A stretch of 64,000 nt of DNA from assembly GCF_000244975.1 (NCBI RefSeq), contig NZ_CM001440.1, positions 124,001 through 188,000 on the forward strand, written 5' to 3'. The notes below the pieces were generated by a model. It did no database searches and had not been told where the DNA came from. It saw nothing but the letters and a program-made list of their open reading frames with translations. Shown one piece after another: positions 25,591 through 33,757 of this stretch (positions within the stretch are counted from its first letter, which is position 1; every line of letters starts with the position of its first letter). The stretch is from Saccharomonospora cyanea NA-134. Its GTDB lineage: Bacteria; Actinomycetota; Actinomycetes; Mycobacteriales; Pseudonocardiaceae. The position numbers were made by a program, and so were the translations under genes.

Positions 25591-26199
25591 GCGGTTGCCG
25601 AACACCTCGTCCCAGGCCGCGGCGACCTGGCGGGCGCACGTCCGCGGCGACACGCCGCCGATCCCGGTGCCCAGCCCCGGCATCGCGATGGTCTCGACGA
25701 CGTCGCGGAAACGCGTGCCGTGCTCGAACTGACCGTCGCGCCACAGCAGGAACACCGCACGCGCGGCGAGGTACGGGTGAACCGTGTCGTCGGGGAGCCG
25801 TTCGCCGGGACTCCGCATGGTGGGGGCGCTGATCAGCCATTCGGGCAATGCCTCACCGGTGGGCACGACGACGGCCTCACCGATCGGCAGTTCACCGCCG
25901 TGGTAGGCGAGGATCGTGCTGCGCACCTGCTGCTCGATGCCGGGAAACGCCTGCGCGTACACCGCGTCGACCCCGCCCCGCATCCATCCGTGGCTGTTGG
26001 CGGGGCTCACCACGGCCTGCGCCGGGACGTCCAACACCGAACCGCGGTGCACCCGCAAGGGGCCGTTCACGGCCTCGGCGACGCTGTGCCAGGCCGTCGC
26101 GAGGGAGTCGTCGAGTGCGCACAACACCAACTCCGGGAGCGCGGGAGAGGTCGTTGCGCCTGTGCCGTTCCACGTGTGCGTGCCTGATTCGGCGGTCAC
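25588..26199 (-). CDS. macro domain protein (ADP-ribose binding/hydrolysis)
   Basis: 203-residue macro-domain protein. The ADP-ribose-binding region is recognisable: VLDVPAQAVVSPANSHGWMR followed by GGVDAVYAQAFPGIE, corresponding to the NAANxxGxMGGGVA loop, and a second loop AMPGLGTGIGGVSP. It may remove ADP-ribose from proteins or process O-acetyl-ADP-ribose or other derivatives. The Asn-Ala-Asn core is changed to SPANSHG. The start is taken at GTG 26199, which lacks a ribosome site; the frame stays open to 26283. It is divergent from pheA and convergent with the WXG locus. Confidence 0.82.
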   Translation of the reverse strand: MTAESGTHTWNGTGATTSPALPELVLCALDDSLATAWHSVAEAVNGPLRVHRGSVLDVPAQAVVSPANSHGWMRGGVDAVYAQAFPGIEQQVRSTILAYHGGELPIGEAVVVPTGEALPEWLISAPTMRSPGERLPDDTVHPYLAARAVFLLWRDGQFEHGTRFRDVVETIAMPGLGTGIGGVSPRTCARQVAAAWDEVFGNR

Positions 26200-26296
26200 G
26201 CTAACAGCATGGCAAAAATCCAGGCCCCAGGTAACCGGGTATCCGACCACCTGGACACGCGACACGGGTGAGGATCGTCTCATCTCGTGCGCGGCG

Positions 26297-26302
26297 TAGC
26301 CT
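26297..26302 (+). promoter_or_regulatory. -10 element (TAGCCT), leaderless promoter of pheA
   Basis: TAGCCT followed by 7 nt and the ATG of pheA. Confidence 0.5.
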
Positions 26303-26309
26303 CTGACGC

Positions 26310-27215
26310 ATGTCGCGCATCGCCTACTTCGGCCCTGCCGGGACGTTCACCGAGCAGGCCGCCCGCCGCCTCGCCGCAGGGCGGGAACTCGTACCGATGG
26401 AGACGATTCCCGCCGCGTTGACGGCCGTGCGAAAGGGCGAGGCCGAGATGGCGTGCGTGCCGGTGGAGAACTCCGTGGAGGGTCCGGTCACCGCGACGCT
26501 CGACGGGCTCGCCGAGGACTCCCCTCTGGTGGCGGTGGCGGAGGCGTTGCTGCCGGTGCACTTCACGGTGCTGACCCGGCCGGACGTGGACACGATCCGC
26601 ACGGTCGCCAGCCATCCCCACGCTCTCGCCCAGGTCAGGAACTGGCTCGAACGCAACCTTCCGGAGGCGACCGCGGTCGCCGCGTCGTCCACGGCCGCGG
26701 CCGCTGTCGCCGTGTGCGACGGCGAGTACGACGCGGCTGTCACCGCACCCGTCGCCGCGCAGACCTACCCCTTGCGCGTACTCGCCGAAGGCGTCGCCGA
26801 CGTGCCCGACGCGCGCACTCGTTTCCTGCTGCTCTCCCCACCGGGGCCGCAGCCCGAGCCGACGGGCGCCGACCGCACCTCGATCGTCGCATCCACGGCC
26901 AACCGCACCGGCGCGCTCGCCGAACTGCTCACCGAACTCGCCTCACGCGGGATCAACCTGACCCGCCTCGACGCGCGCCCGATCAAGGGCAACTTCGGGT
27001 TCTACCGGTTCTTCCTCGACTTCGAGGGCCACGTCGCCGAGGCCCGCGTCGGCGACGCGCTCGCCGCCCTGAAACGCCGTTGCGACGTGCGCTTCCTCGG
27101 TTCCCATCCCCGCGCCGACGGGGTTCGGGCCACCGTGGGTGCCACGGCCACCGACTCCGACTTCGCCGACGCGACCCGGTGGGTGCAGGCGGTCAGGAAT
27201 GGCGAGCAGGCGTGA
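26310..27215 (+). CDS. pheA: prephenate dehydratase
   Basis: Converts prephenate to phenylpyruvate in phenylalanine synthesis. 301 residues: a catalytic PDT domain (about 1-185; start RIAYFGPAGTFTEQAA, PVENSVEGPV, and catalytic-loop DARTRFLLL) and a C-terminal ACT regulatory domain (about 195-275; ANRTGALAELLTELASRGIN and the ESRP-equivalent LDARPIKG) for phenylalanine feedback. It is monofunctional, as in other actinobacteria. Its 3' end overlaps the convergent MFS gene by 23 nt. The M. tuberculosis counterpart (Rv3838c) is also close to the zincin, septum and serS genes. Confidence 0.95.
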   Translation: MSRIAYFGPAGTFTEQAARRLAAGRELVPMETIPAALTAVRKGEAEMACVPVENSVEGPVTATLDGLAEDSPLVAVAEALLPVHFTVLTRPDVDTIRTVASHPHALAQVRNWLERNLPEATAVAASSTAAAAVAVCDGEYDAAVTAPVAAQTYPLRVLAEGVADVPDARTRFLLLSPPGPQPEPTGADRTSIVASTANRTGALAELLTELASRGINLTRLDARPIKGNFGFYRFFLDFEGHVAEARVGDALAALKRRCDVRFLGSHPRADGVRATVGATATDSDFADATRWVQAVRNGEQA

Positions 27216-28488
27216 GGTCGTGGGCGCGGACCGCGCCCCACGCCACCAGCGCCACCAGCAGCAGCCCGGCCCCTGACAGGACGAACGTGGCGCTCGCCGA
27301 GCCGAGCACCCGGGTCGTGGCCCCACCGAGCAGAGCGCCGACGGGCAGCGCACCCCACGCCACCGTGCGCCACACCCCGATCACCCGGCCCAGCAGTTCC
27401 TCCGGCACCAGCGTGTGGCGGGCGGTGGCGAGCAGGACGTTGACGACCACGACCGCCGCCGCGAACAACCCGAAGAGCGCGCCCGACAGGACGGGGACCT
27501 TCACCAGTCCCATCGCGAGGAAGGCGGCTCCGGAGGTGACCAGGCTGAGGGTGAGGGTGGCCGTGTTGCCCAGGCGGTCGATCAGCCGGGACGCCACGGC
27601 GGCGCCGAGCAGCCCCCCGATGCCGCCCGCGAAACCGAAGACCCCGAACGCCGCCTCGCTGAGGCCGAGGTCCTTGATCGCGTACAGCACGAGTTGCGCC
27701 TGTGCCATCTCGCTGACGAGGCTGACCAGCCCCACGACCAGGACCAGGCGCCCCATGACCGGATGCCCGCGGACCCAGCGGAGCCCCCGCACGATGTCCG
27801 CGCGCACGCCTGCCGTGGCGGACGTCAGGTCGGCTCTGTCGCGCTCCGGCCGGTAGTTCCCCGGCAGCGCCGCCAGGAGGACGGCACCCAGCGCGAAGGC
27901 CACCGAGTCGATGAGGAAGGGGAACGCGGCGAAGACCGCGAACGTCAGGCTGCCCACCGGGCCACCGAGGAAGGTCTGGCCCACGATCTCCGCGGCCTGC
28001 AGCTTGCTGTTGGCGCCCGCGAGCCCGCTGCGTTCCACCACGGACGGGATCAGCACGTTCGTGGCGCTGTCGGCGACGGTCTCCGCGGTACCCACGAGCA
28101 GGGCGGCCACGTAGACCAACCAGATGCTCGTCGCGTCGAGGTGGACGAGGAGGGCGAGGAGGCCGACCACCGCGGCGCGGACGGTGTTGGCCACGACGAC
28201 GGCGGCGCGGCGGTCGACACGGTCGAGGAGCGTGCCCGCCAGCACGCCGAACAACAACCAGGGTAGGAACTGCGCAGCCGACAATCCCGCGATGAGCAGC
28301 GGGTCCTGGGTCACCTGGACGGCGAGCAGCGGGAACGCGACCTTCGCGATGCCGTCGCCGAGGTTGGCGAAGGCGCTGGAGCCCACCAGCCGGTTGAGCC
28401 TCCTGGGCGACACGGTGTCTTCACGTGTCGTGGGCCCGTCGGCACGATCGGGGTCGGTTCCCTCGGGCGCATCCGGGGCGGGGCCCAT
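27193..28488 (-). CDS. MFS efflux transporter
   Basis: 431-residue major facilitator protein with 12 predicted helices and the loop 2-3 motif GTLLDRVDRRAAVV, resembling the enterobactin-exporter/macrolide-efflux (EntS/MefA-like) group of H+ antiporters. ATG 28488 follows a GGGGG tract and lies 5 nt after the stop of the zincin gene, so the two are co-transcribed. Substrate unknown. Antisense overlap of 23 nt with the end of pheA. Confidence 0.88.
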   Translation of the reverse strand: MGPAPDAPEGTDPDRADGPTTREDTVSPRRLNRLVGSSAFANLGDGIAKVAFPLLAVQVTQDPLLIAGLSAAQFLPWLLFGVLAGTLLDRVDRRAAVVVANTVRAAVVGLLALLVHLDATSIWLVYVAALLVGTAETVADSATNVLIPSVVERSGLAGANSKLQAAEIVGQTFLGGPVGSLTFAVFAAFPFLIDSVAFALGAVLLAALPGNYRPERDRADLTSATAGVRADIVRGLRWVRGHPVMGRLVLVVGLVSLVSEMAQAQLVLYAIKDLGLSEAAFGVFGFAGGIGGLLGAAVASRLIDRLGNTATLTLSLVTSGAAFLAMGLVKVPVLSGALFGLFAAAVVVVNVLLATARHTLVPEELLGRVIGVWRTVAWGALPVGALLGGATTRVLGSASATFVLSGAGLLLVALVAWGAVRAHDLTPARHS

Positions 28489-28493
28489 GTGCA

Positions 28494-28844
28494 CTACCCC
28501 CAGCCGAGTTCGTGGAGCCGAGCGTCGTCGATACCGAAGTGGTGTGCCACCTCGTGAACGACGGTGATCAGGACTTCCTCGACGACGTCCTCCTCGGTCT
28601 CGCAGATGGCCAGGATCGGTTCGCGGTAGATCGAGATGCGGTCGGGCAACACGCCGCCGTAGTCGTGGCCGCGTTCGGTCAGCGCGACGCCGTGGTAGAG
28701 CCCGAGCAGATCCCGTTCCTCCTCGTGGTGATCCTCGACGAGGATGACCACGTTGTCCATCGCGGTGGCGAATTTCGGCGGTAGTTGGTCGAGGGCGTCG
28801 GCGACGAGCTCCTCGAACCGCGCGCGGCTCATGTCGACAGGCAT
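28494..28844 (-). CDS. minimal zinc metallopeptidase family protein (Rv3836-like)
   Basis: 116-residue minimal zincin with the motif HEVAHHFGID (H-E-x-x-H-x-x-G-I-D) near residues 95-105, giving two His ligands, a catalytic Glu and a third ligand nearby. It has no signal peptide, so it acts in the cytoplasm. In M. tuberculosis the equivalent gene sits beside the septum-formation gene Rv3835, as here. Stop-to-start gaps of 5-6 nt on both sides place it in an operon of septum protein, zincin and MFS transporter. Substrate unknown. Confidence 0.85.
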   Translation of the reverse strand: MPVDMSRARFEELVADALDQLPPKFATAMDNVVILVEDHHEEERDLLGLYHGVALTERGHDYGGVLPDRISIYREPILAICETEEDVVEEVLITVVHEVAHHFGIDDARLHELGWG

Positions 28845-28850
28845 TTGCCG

Positions 28851-29999
28851 TCAACCCCCGTTTCCCTGGTTGCCGGACGGCTCCGGTTGGTCGGTCGGCT
28901 CGCCGTCCCCGGGGTCGTCACCGCCTTCGGCGGTCCCGCCGTTCTCGCCGTTGCCGCTGCCGCCGTCGCCGCTGCCCTGGCCGTCCTCGCCGCTTTCCGT
29001 GCCCTTCTCGCCCTTGCCGTCCTTGTCGCCCTTGTCGCCCTTGTCGCCCTTCTCGGTGTCCTTGCTGTCCTTCACGCTGCCCTGGACGGGAGCCAGCCCG
29101 CTGCGGTCCTCCAGCGTGGTGCCCACCTTGCAGTTGACGAGCGTCGAACCCGCCTCCCAGCTCTCCTCCGAGCGCGTGTCCCAGCTCAGGATCAGCCCGT
29201 CCTCGGCCAGCGCCTCGACGTTCTTGCCTCCGGTGTAGGACTCCACGAGCTCGGCGCAGGTCGGTTCGAGCCACTCCTTCTGGTCGTCCTCCGACGGGTA
29301 GGAGTCGAACTCGTCGGCGAGGTCCACCGTGGCGACGATCTCGTAGGAGTGTTGCGAGTCACAGGAGATCGGGTCGCCCACGCTCTTGTCGACCAGCGCG
29401 AGGCAGGTGCCGGGCTCCCACACGTTCGACTGGTCGATGTCCTTCGCCGACTCCGTCAGCACCTGCAGGCCGCCACCGGGGCCGACCCACTGGAGTCCGC
29501 AGTGCAGGGCGCGGTCCCCGCCCGACCACTGCTTCTCGTCCGGCCGCAGCACGCCGATGGTCAGCTTGCCCTCGGGGTCGAGCGGGCCGTCGAGGTAGTC
29601 CTCGACCAGCGGGCCACAGTGCTCCTCGGTGAGTTCCCGCCACGTCCGCTCGTCGGGCAGGGGAGCCTTCGGCCCGTGCTCCGACGTGAGGTCGGCCACC
29701 CCGACGACCTCGAAGAGGTGCTCCTCGTCACACGACACCTTGTGCACGTCGCTCGCGTCCGGCGCGGTCCAGTTCAGGCAGCTGCCCGGAGGTGAGCGGA
29801 ACGCCTCCTCCCGAGCCTTGGCCACCTGCTCGGCCTTCTCCTCGGCCTGTCGCTGCGCGACGAGCTGCGGGCTCTCGGGAACCCACGAGAAGACCCAGCT
29901 GAGTGTCATGGCGACGAGGGCACCGAGGAAGGCACCCCCCATCAACACGCGGGTACGCAGCGCCGAGTCGTTCGGCGGGCGGTCGGGCTGGTCGGACAT
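28851..29999 (-). CDS. septum formation family membrane protein with collagen-like tail
   Basis: About 382 residues. A short cytoplasmic N-terminus, one membrane helix (about 18-42) and two extracellular repeats each containing Cys pairs (GSCLNWTAPD...VSCDEEHLFEVVG and GTCLALVDK...ISCDSQHSYEIVA) match the septum-formation domain family of actinobacteria (Rv3835). The C-terminal about 80 residues are low complexity: Gly-Asp-Lys collagen-like triplets, then Gly/Asn/Glu-rich sequence. Start ATG 29999 is preferred; ATG 30011 or 30008 are alternatives. Likely acts at the cell surface in division. Confidence 0.8.
   Translation of the reverse strand: MSDQPDRPPNDSALRTRVLMGGAFLGALVAMTLSWVFSWVPESPQLVAQRQAEEKAEQVAKAREEAFRSPPGSCLNWTAPDASDVHKVSCDEEHLFEVVGVADLTSEHGPKAPLPDERTWRELTEEHCGPLVEDYLDGPLDPEGKLTIGVLRPDEKQWSGGDRALHCGLQWVGPGGGLQVLTESAKDIDQSNVWEPGTCLALVDKSVGDPISCDSQHSYEIVATVDLADEFDSYPSEDDQKEWLEPTCAELVESYTGGKNVEALAEDGLILSWDTRSEESWEAGSTLVNCKVGTTLEDRSGLAPVQGSVKDSKDTEKGDKGDKGDKDGKGEKGTESGEDGQGSGDGGSGNGENGGTAEGGDDPGDGEPTDQPEPSGNQGNGG
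29019..29057 (-). repeat. 9-bp tandem repeats encoding Lys-Gly-Asp triplets
   Basis: Several consecutive copies of a 9-bp unit (on the plus strand, cttgtcgcc) encode the KGDKGDKGDK collagen-like stretch of the septum-formation protein. Prone to length variation by slippage. Confidence 0.7.
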
Positions 30000-30085
30000 C
30001 AGCACCATCATGCCTGTTTCGCCGTGTGACCGTGAGTGAGTGGCTAAGGTGACATACCGCATGGCCCGCGGTCTTGGAGTGCGCG

Positions 30086-30673
30086 ATGACGGATGACAGC
30101 GAGAAGGACGAGAGGGACGGGGAACGGCGCGGCTCGATGCGCTTCCAGGATCCTGAGACGACCACCCCCCGGGAACCGACGCTCGCCGAGAAGCGGGCAC
30201 GCATGAGGGCGGTCGAGGAGAACCAGCGCCGAGCCGAGGAGAAGCGCCGGCAGCGCGAGGAGGCCGAGGCCAAGGCCCGCACCCGGCGCAAGGTCCTGGC
30301 GGGCGGCGGCGTGACGGTCGGCCTCGTCGGTCTCGTCGCGGCCTGGTACGTCGTCGCGATGCCGGAGGAGGTCACCGCCGTCTGCACCACGGCCGACGGC
30401 ACCGTCGTCGACGACGACTACTGCGACGACGACTACGTGAACTCCCACCACGGTTACCACAGCGGCGGCTGGATCTTCCTCCCGTCGCCGGGCGGCGGTT
30501 ACCAGCAGTACCGCTACAACTACGGCGGCTCCGGGACGGTGGGCCAGAAGGTGAGCGGCGGTACGTACACGCGCCCCGCCAACGCCTCCATCAGCACCAA
30601 GTCGGGCAGCACCGTCCAGCGCGGCGGCTTCGGCATCAGCGGCGGCAGCTTCGGCAAGGGCGGGGGTTCCTGA
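30086..30673 (+). CDS. DUF1190-like (YgiB/YjfM-type) membrane-anchored protein
   Basis: 195 residues: a charged, coiled N-terminal region rich in Arg/Glu (about 25-72), one membrane helix (about 75-95, GGGVTVGLVGLVAAWYVVA), then an outward segment with two Cys and Asp/Tyr clusters and a Gly/Ser/Tyr-rich tail ending GGSFGKGGGS. The tail and its position one nucleotide before an ATP-grasp GspS-like gene match DUF1190 proteins YgiB/YjfM, neighbours of YgiC/YjfC in E. coli. ATG 30086 has a GGAG ribosome site and a TAAGGT promoter element upstream. It may be the substrate or anchor for the ligase (inference). Confidence 0.7.
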   Translation: MTDDSEKDERDGERRGSMRFQDPETTTPREPTLAEKRARMRAVEENQRRAEEKRRQREEAEAKARTRRKVLAGGGVTVGLVGLVAAWYVVAMPEEVTAVCTTADGTVVDDDYCDDDYVNSHHGYHSGGWIFLPSPGGGYQQYRYNYGGSGTVGQKVSGGTYTRPANASISTKSGSTVQRGGFGISGGSFGKGGGS

Positions 30674-30674
30674 C

Positions 30675-31841
30675 ATGCGCAGGGAGACGGGAACGCCCCG
30701 CGCGGGCTGGGAGAAGACCGTCGCCGAGCAGGGGCTCGTGTTCGGCACCCCCGCGCGGTACGGGACGGGACAGCCCCGGCCGTACTGGGACGAGTCCGTC
30801 CACTACGTCCTCGACATGGAGGAGGTGCTCTCGGTCGAGGCCGACGTGGAACTGCTGCACTCGATGTGTCTGGAAGCCGTGGACCATGTCGTGACCACCG
30901 AGAGGTACGCCGAGTTCGGACTCCCCGAATGGGTGTGGCCCCACATCGCCGAGTCGTGGCGCCGTGCCGATCCGCACGTCTACGGCAGGTTCGACGTCCG
31001 CTACGACGGCCGCAGTCCCGCGAAGCTGTTGGAGTACAACGCGGACACGCCGACCTCCCTGCTCGAGGCGGCCATCGTGCAGTGGTACTGGAAGACCGAC
31101 GTCCACCCCGACGACGACCAGTGGAACTCGCTGCACGAGCAGCTCGTCGAGCGGTGGCGGGTCGTCGGAGCCAAACTCCCGTCCAACGAACTCCACTTCA
31201 GCTGGTCGAGTGCCGATCCCACCGGTGAGGACCATCTGACCGTCACCTACCTCCAGGAGACCGCGGCGGAGGCCGGGTTGGACACGGTGGGGCTCGCCAT
31301 CGAGGAGATCGGCTGGGACCCGCTGCTCAAGCGGTTCGTCGACCTCGAGGAAGCTCCCATGAACACGGTCGTGAAGCTGTACCCGTGGGAGTGGGTGATC
31401 GACGAGGAGTTCGGCCGCTACGCCGTCGAGTCGCTGCCACAGACACTGTGGATCGAGCCACTGTGGAAGATGCTGCTGTCCAACAAGGCTCTCCTCGGCA
31501 TCCTGTGGGAGAACTACCCGGGGCACCCCAACCTGCTGCCCGCGTTCAACGACCAGCCCGGCCTGCTCACCGAGTACGTGCGCAAACCGAAACTCGGACG
31601 GGAGGGGGCCAACGTGAAGATCGTCGCTCCCGGGTACGAGACCGAGACCGGTGGCGTCTACGGTTCCGAGGGCTACGTCTACCAGGCGTTCGACCCGCTT
31701 CCCGACTTCGACGGCTACCGTCCCGTGCTGGGCGCGTGGATCGTCGGCGACAATGCGGCGGGGCTCGGCATCCGGGAGTCGTCGGGTCTGGTGACGGACG
31801 ACGGAGCGGCGTTCGTCCCACACCGCATCCCGCAGTCGTGA
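30675..31841 (+). CDS. glutathionylspermidine synthase-like ATP-grasp ligase (YgiC/YjfC family)
   Basis: 388-residue ATP-grasp enzyme of the GspS C-terminal family. Key motifs: FDVRYDGRSPAKLLEYNADT followed by PTSLLEAA (metal/substrate loop), LYPWEWVIDEEFG, WKMLLSNKALLGILW and the C-terminal REGANVKIV-containing nucleotide site. The GspS amidase domain is absent, so glutathionylspermidine itself is not the expected product. Members are predicted to form amide bonds with peptides or amines. It starts 1 nt after the DUF1190-like gene and is followed by DUF350. Confidence 0.88.
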   Translation: MRRETGTPRAGWEKTVAEQGLVFGTPARYGTGQPRPYWDESVHYVLDMEEVLSVEADVELLHSMCLEAVDHVVTTERYAEFGLPEWVWPHIAESWRRADPHVYGRFDVRYDGRSPAKLLEYNADTPTSLLEAAIVQWYWKTDVHPDDDQWNSLHEQLVERWRVVGAKLPSNELHFSWSSADPTGEDHLTVTYLQETAAEAGLDTVGLAIEEIGWDPLLKRFVDLEEAPMNTVVKLYPWEWVIDEEFGRYAVESLPQTLWIEPLWKMLLSNKALLGILWENYPGHPNLLPAFNDQPGLLTEYVRKPKLGREGANVKIVAPGYETETGGVYGSEGYVYQAFDPLPDFDGYRPVLGAWIVGDNAAGLGIRESSGLVTDDGAAFVPHRIPQS

Positions 31842-31884
31842 TAGGACACGCCCGCAACCTGCTCACTCGACCTGGGAGACCTTC

Positions 31885-32331
31885 GTGCTCGTAGCACTGT
31901 CCGACACCTTCGGTACCGACCTGGCCAGGGGCATCGGGGCGATCATGCTGTACGCGATCGTCGGCCTGGTGCTCATGCTCCTCGGCTTCTACGCCATCGA
32001 CCTGACCACCCCTGGCAAGTTGTCCGAGCTGGTGCGCCGGGGTCTGCCGAACGCCGTGGTGATCACGGCGTCGGGGCTGCTGTCGATGGCGTTCATCGTG
32101 GTGGTGGCCATCTGGACGTCGTCGAGCGACCTCGTCGAGGGCCTCATCACCTCGCTCGTGTACGGCCTGGTGGGCATCGTCGCCCAGGTACTGGCGGTAC
32201 GGCTGCTGGAGTGGGCGACGCGCATCGACATCCGCTCCGCCATCGAGAGCGACAGGTACACGCCCGCGAGCCTCATCGTGGCCGCCGCCCACCTGGCGCT
32301 CGGCCTCGTGGTCGCCGTCTCGATCTCCTAG
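31885..32331 (+). CDS. DUF350 membrane protein
   Basis: 148-residue integral membrane protein with four predicted helices and the DUF350 pattern (LGFYAIDLTTPGKLSELV, and a second repeat-like helix pair). DUF350 proteins (E. coli YjfL) are repeatedly found beside GspS-like ATP-grasp and DUF1190 genes. GTG 31885 has a GGGAGAC ribosome site, 43 nt after the ligase. A strong terminator follows. Function unknown. Confidence 0.85.
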   Translation: MLVALSDTFGTDLARGIGAIMLYAIVGLVLMLLGFYAIDLTTPGKLSELVRRGLPNAVVITASGLLSMAFIVVVAIWTSSSDLVEGLITSLVYGLVGIVAQVLAVRLLEWATRIDIRSAIESDRYTPASLIVAAAHLALGLVVAVSIS

Positions 32332-32338
32332 CGCCCCG

Positions 32339-32370
32339 CCCGCGGGACCTCCCGACGGAGGTCCCGCGGG
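32339..32370 (+). terminator. hairpin terminator after DUF350 gene
   Basis: Perfect 14-bp inverted repeat (CCCGCGGGACCTCC and its complement) with a 4-nt loop, starting 8 nt after the DUF350 stop. Confidence 0.8.
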
Positions 32371-32425
32371 AGGTGCGTACATATCGCCTTGGTTTCTGAC
32401 GGCCCGTTCGGATGATTTCGTCCAC

Positions 32426-32431
32426 TACGGT
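32426..32431 (+). promoter_or_regulatory. -10 element (TACGGT), leaderless promoter
   Basis: TACGGT, 7 nt upstream of GTG 32439; supports that start for the dehalogenase. Confidence 0.5.
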
Positions 32432-32438
32432 GTGGCGC

Positions 32439-33356
32439 GTGCGGTTACTGCGGACACCTGAAGACCGGTTCAGCGACCTGCCCGATTTCGATTTCCCCGC
32501 TTTCCACGCGGACGTCGACCACCCGTTGCACGGCATCATCAGGATCGGCTACGTGGAGACGGGACCACCCGACGGCCCCACCGTGTTGCTGCTCCACGGC
32601 GAGCCGAGCTGGTCCTACCTCTACCGGAAGATGCTGCCCGTGCTCGCCGAAGCGGGCATCAGGGCCGTCGCGCCCGACCTCGTGGGCTTCGGCCGATCCG
32701 ACAAGCCCGTGGACGTGGCCGACCACACCTACGCGCGGCACGTCGAGTGGATGCGCGCCTTCGCGTTCGACGCCCTCGATCTGCGTGACGTCGTCCTCGT
32801 GGGGCAGGACTGGGGTGGCCTCATCGGCCTGCGGCTCGTCGCGGAGAACATCGACCGCTTCGCCGGAGTCGTCGCGGCGAACACGGGTCTGCCGACCGGC
32901 GACCACGACATGCCCGAGCAGTGGTGGGCGTTCCACGACGCCGTGCAGAACGCACAGGTGCTCGACATCGCCCGTTTCGTGCAGTCGGGCTGCGAACGCA
33001 CCCTGACCGAGGCGGAGCGTGCCGCCTACGACGCGCCGTTTCCCAACGAGATGTACAAGGCGGGGCCGCGTGCGCTGCCCGCACTGGTCCCCACCACGCC
33101 CGACGACGACGCGTCCGAGGCCAACAGGGCGGCGTGGAAGAAGCTGTCGACGTCGTCGCTGCCGTTTCTGTGCGCGTTCTCCGACGGTGACCCGATCACC
33201 GAGGCCATGGGCCCGGTTCTGCGGCGCACCATGCCGGGCGCCGCAGGGCGGGAGCACCCGACCATCGCGGGCGCGGGTCACTTCCTCCAGGAGGACGCGG
33301 GCGAGGAGCTGGCCCGTGTCGTGGTCGAGTTCGTGCGCGGACTGGAGCGACCCTGA
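32439..33356 (+). CDS. haloalkane dehalogenase
   Basis: Alpha/beta hydrolase that cleaves carbon-halogen bonds hydrolytically. 305 residues beginning VRLLRTPEDRF, the typical start of the DhlA/Rv2296-like subgroup. Motifs: oxyanion/halide region HGEPSWSYLYRKM, nucleophile Asp in GQDWGG with the adjacent halide-binding Trp, and catalytic His in GAGHFLQED. GTG 32439 is set by a TACGGT element 7 nt upstream. It stands alone between a terminator and the convergent ArsR gene. The natural substrate is unknown. Confidence 0.9.
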   Translation: MRLLRTPEDRFSDLPDFDFPAFHADVDHPLHGIIRIGYVETGPPDGPTVLLLHGEPSWSYLYRKMLPVLAEAGIRAVAPDLVGFGRSDKPVDVADHTYARHVEWMRAFAFDALDLRDVVLVGQDWGGLIGLRLVAENIDRFAGVVAANTGLPTGDHDMPEQWWAFHDAVQNAQVLDIARFVQSGCERTLTEAERAAYDAPFPNEMYKAGPRALPALVPTTPDDDASEANRAAWKKLSTSSLPFLCAFSDGDPITEAMGPVLRRTMPGAAGREHPTIAGAGHFLQEDAGEELARVVVEFVRGLERP

Positions 33357-33433
33357 GTCCACTCTGGCCTCCCGGGGTTCCCCGGCTCCCGGCTCCGGGT
33401 CCTTCCGGCCCGTGAGCCCGTTCGCGTCCGGCG

Positions 33434-33757
33434 TCAGGGCTGTCCTTCCGCGGCGCGCTTGACGGTCGCGAGACGGCGGTCCCAATCGGCGGCCAGTCGT
33501 GCCATCCAGCGTGCCGTTACGTCGAGTGCCTCCGATCGGAGGACGTAGCGGACCTCGCGGCCGGTGCGTTGCGCCGATACCAGCCCCGCCCGCTCCAACA
33601 CGGTGAGGTGCTTGGCGATGGCCTGCCGCGACACGGGAAGCTGTCCGGCCAGTGCCGAGGCGCTGGCCGGACCCCGTGCCGACAGTACGTCCAACACCGC
33701 TCGCCGGGTGGGGTCGGCGAGCGCGCCGAGCACCGCGTCGACACCGACCGGGCTCAT
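33434..33757 (-). CDS. ArsR family transcriptional repressor
   Basis: 107-residue winged-helix regulator: GALADPTRRAVLDVLSARGP, recognition segment LPVSRQAIAKHLTVLERAGL, and wing RTGREVRYVLRSEAL. It has no metal-binding Cys motif, so it belongs to the non-metal ArsR group commonly paired with AHSA1 proteins. It overlaps the upstream AHSA1 gene by 4 nt (33754-33757). Two near-identical palindromes upstream of the operon are probable operators. Confidence 0.9.
   Translation of the reverse strand: MSPVGVDAVLGALADPTRRAVLDVLSARGPASASALAGQLPVSRQAIAKHLTVLERAGLVSAQRTGREVRYVLRSEALDVTARWMARLAADWDRRLATVKRAAEGQP

Noticed and set aside
33363-33430. Terminator between the dehalogenase and ArsR genes
   Set aside because: The region is rich in short CCGG-type repeats but no extended arms pair convincingly by eye.
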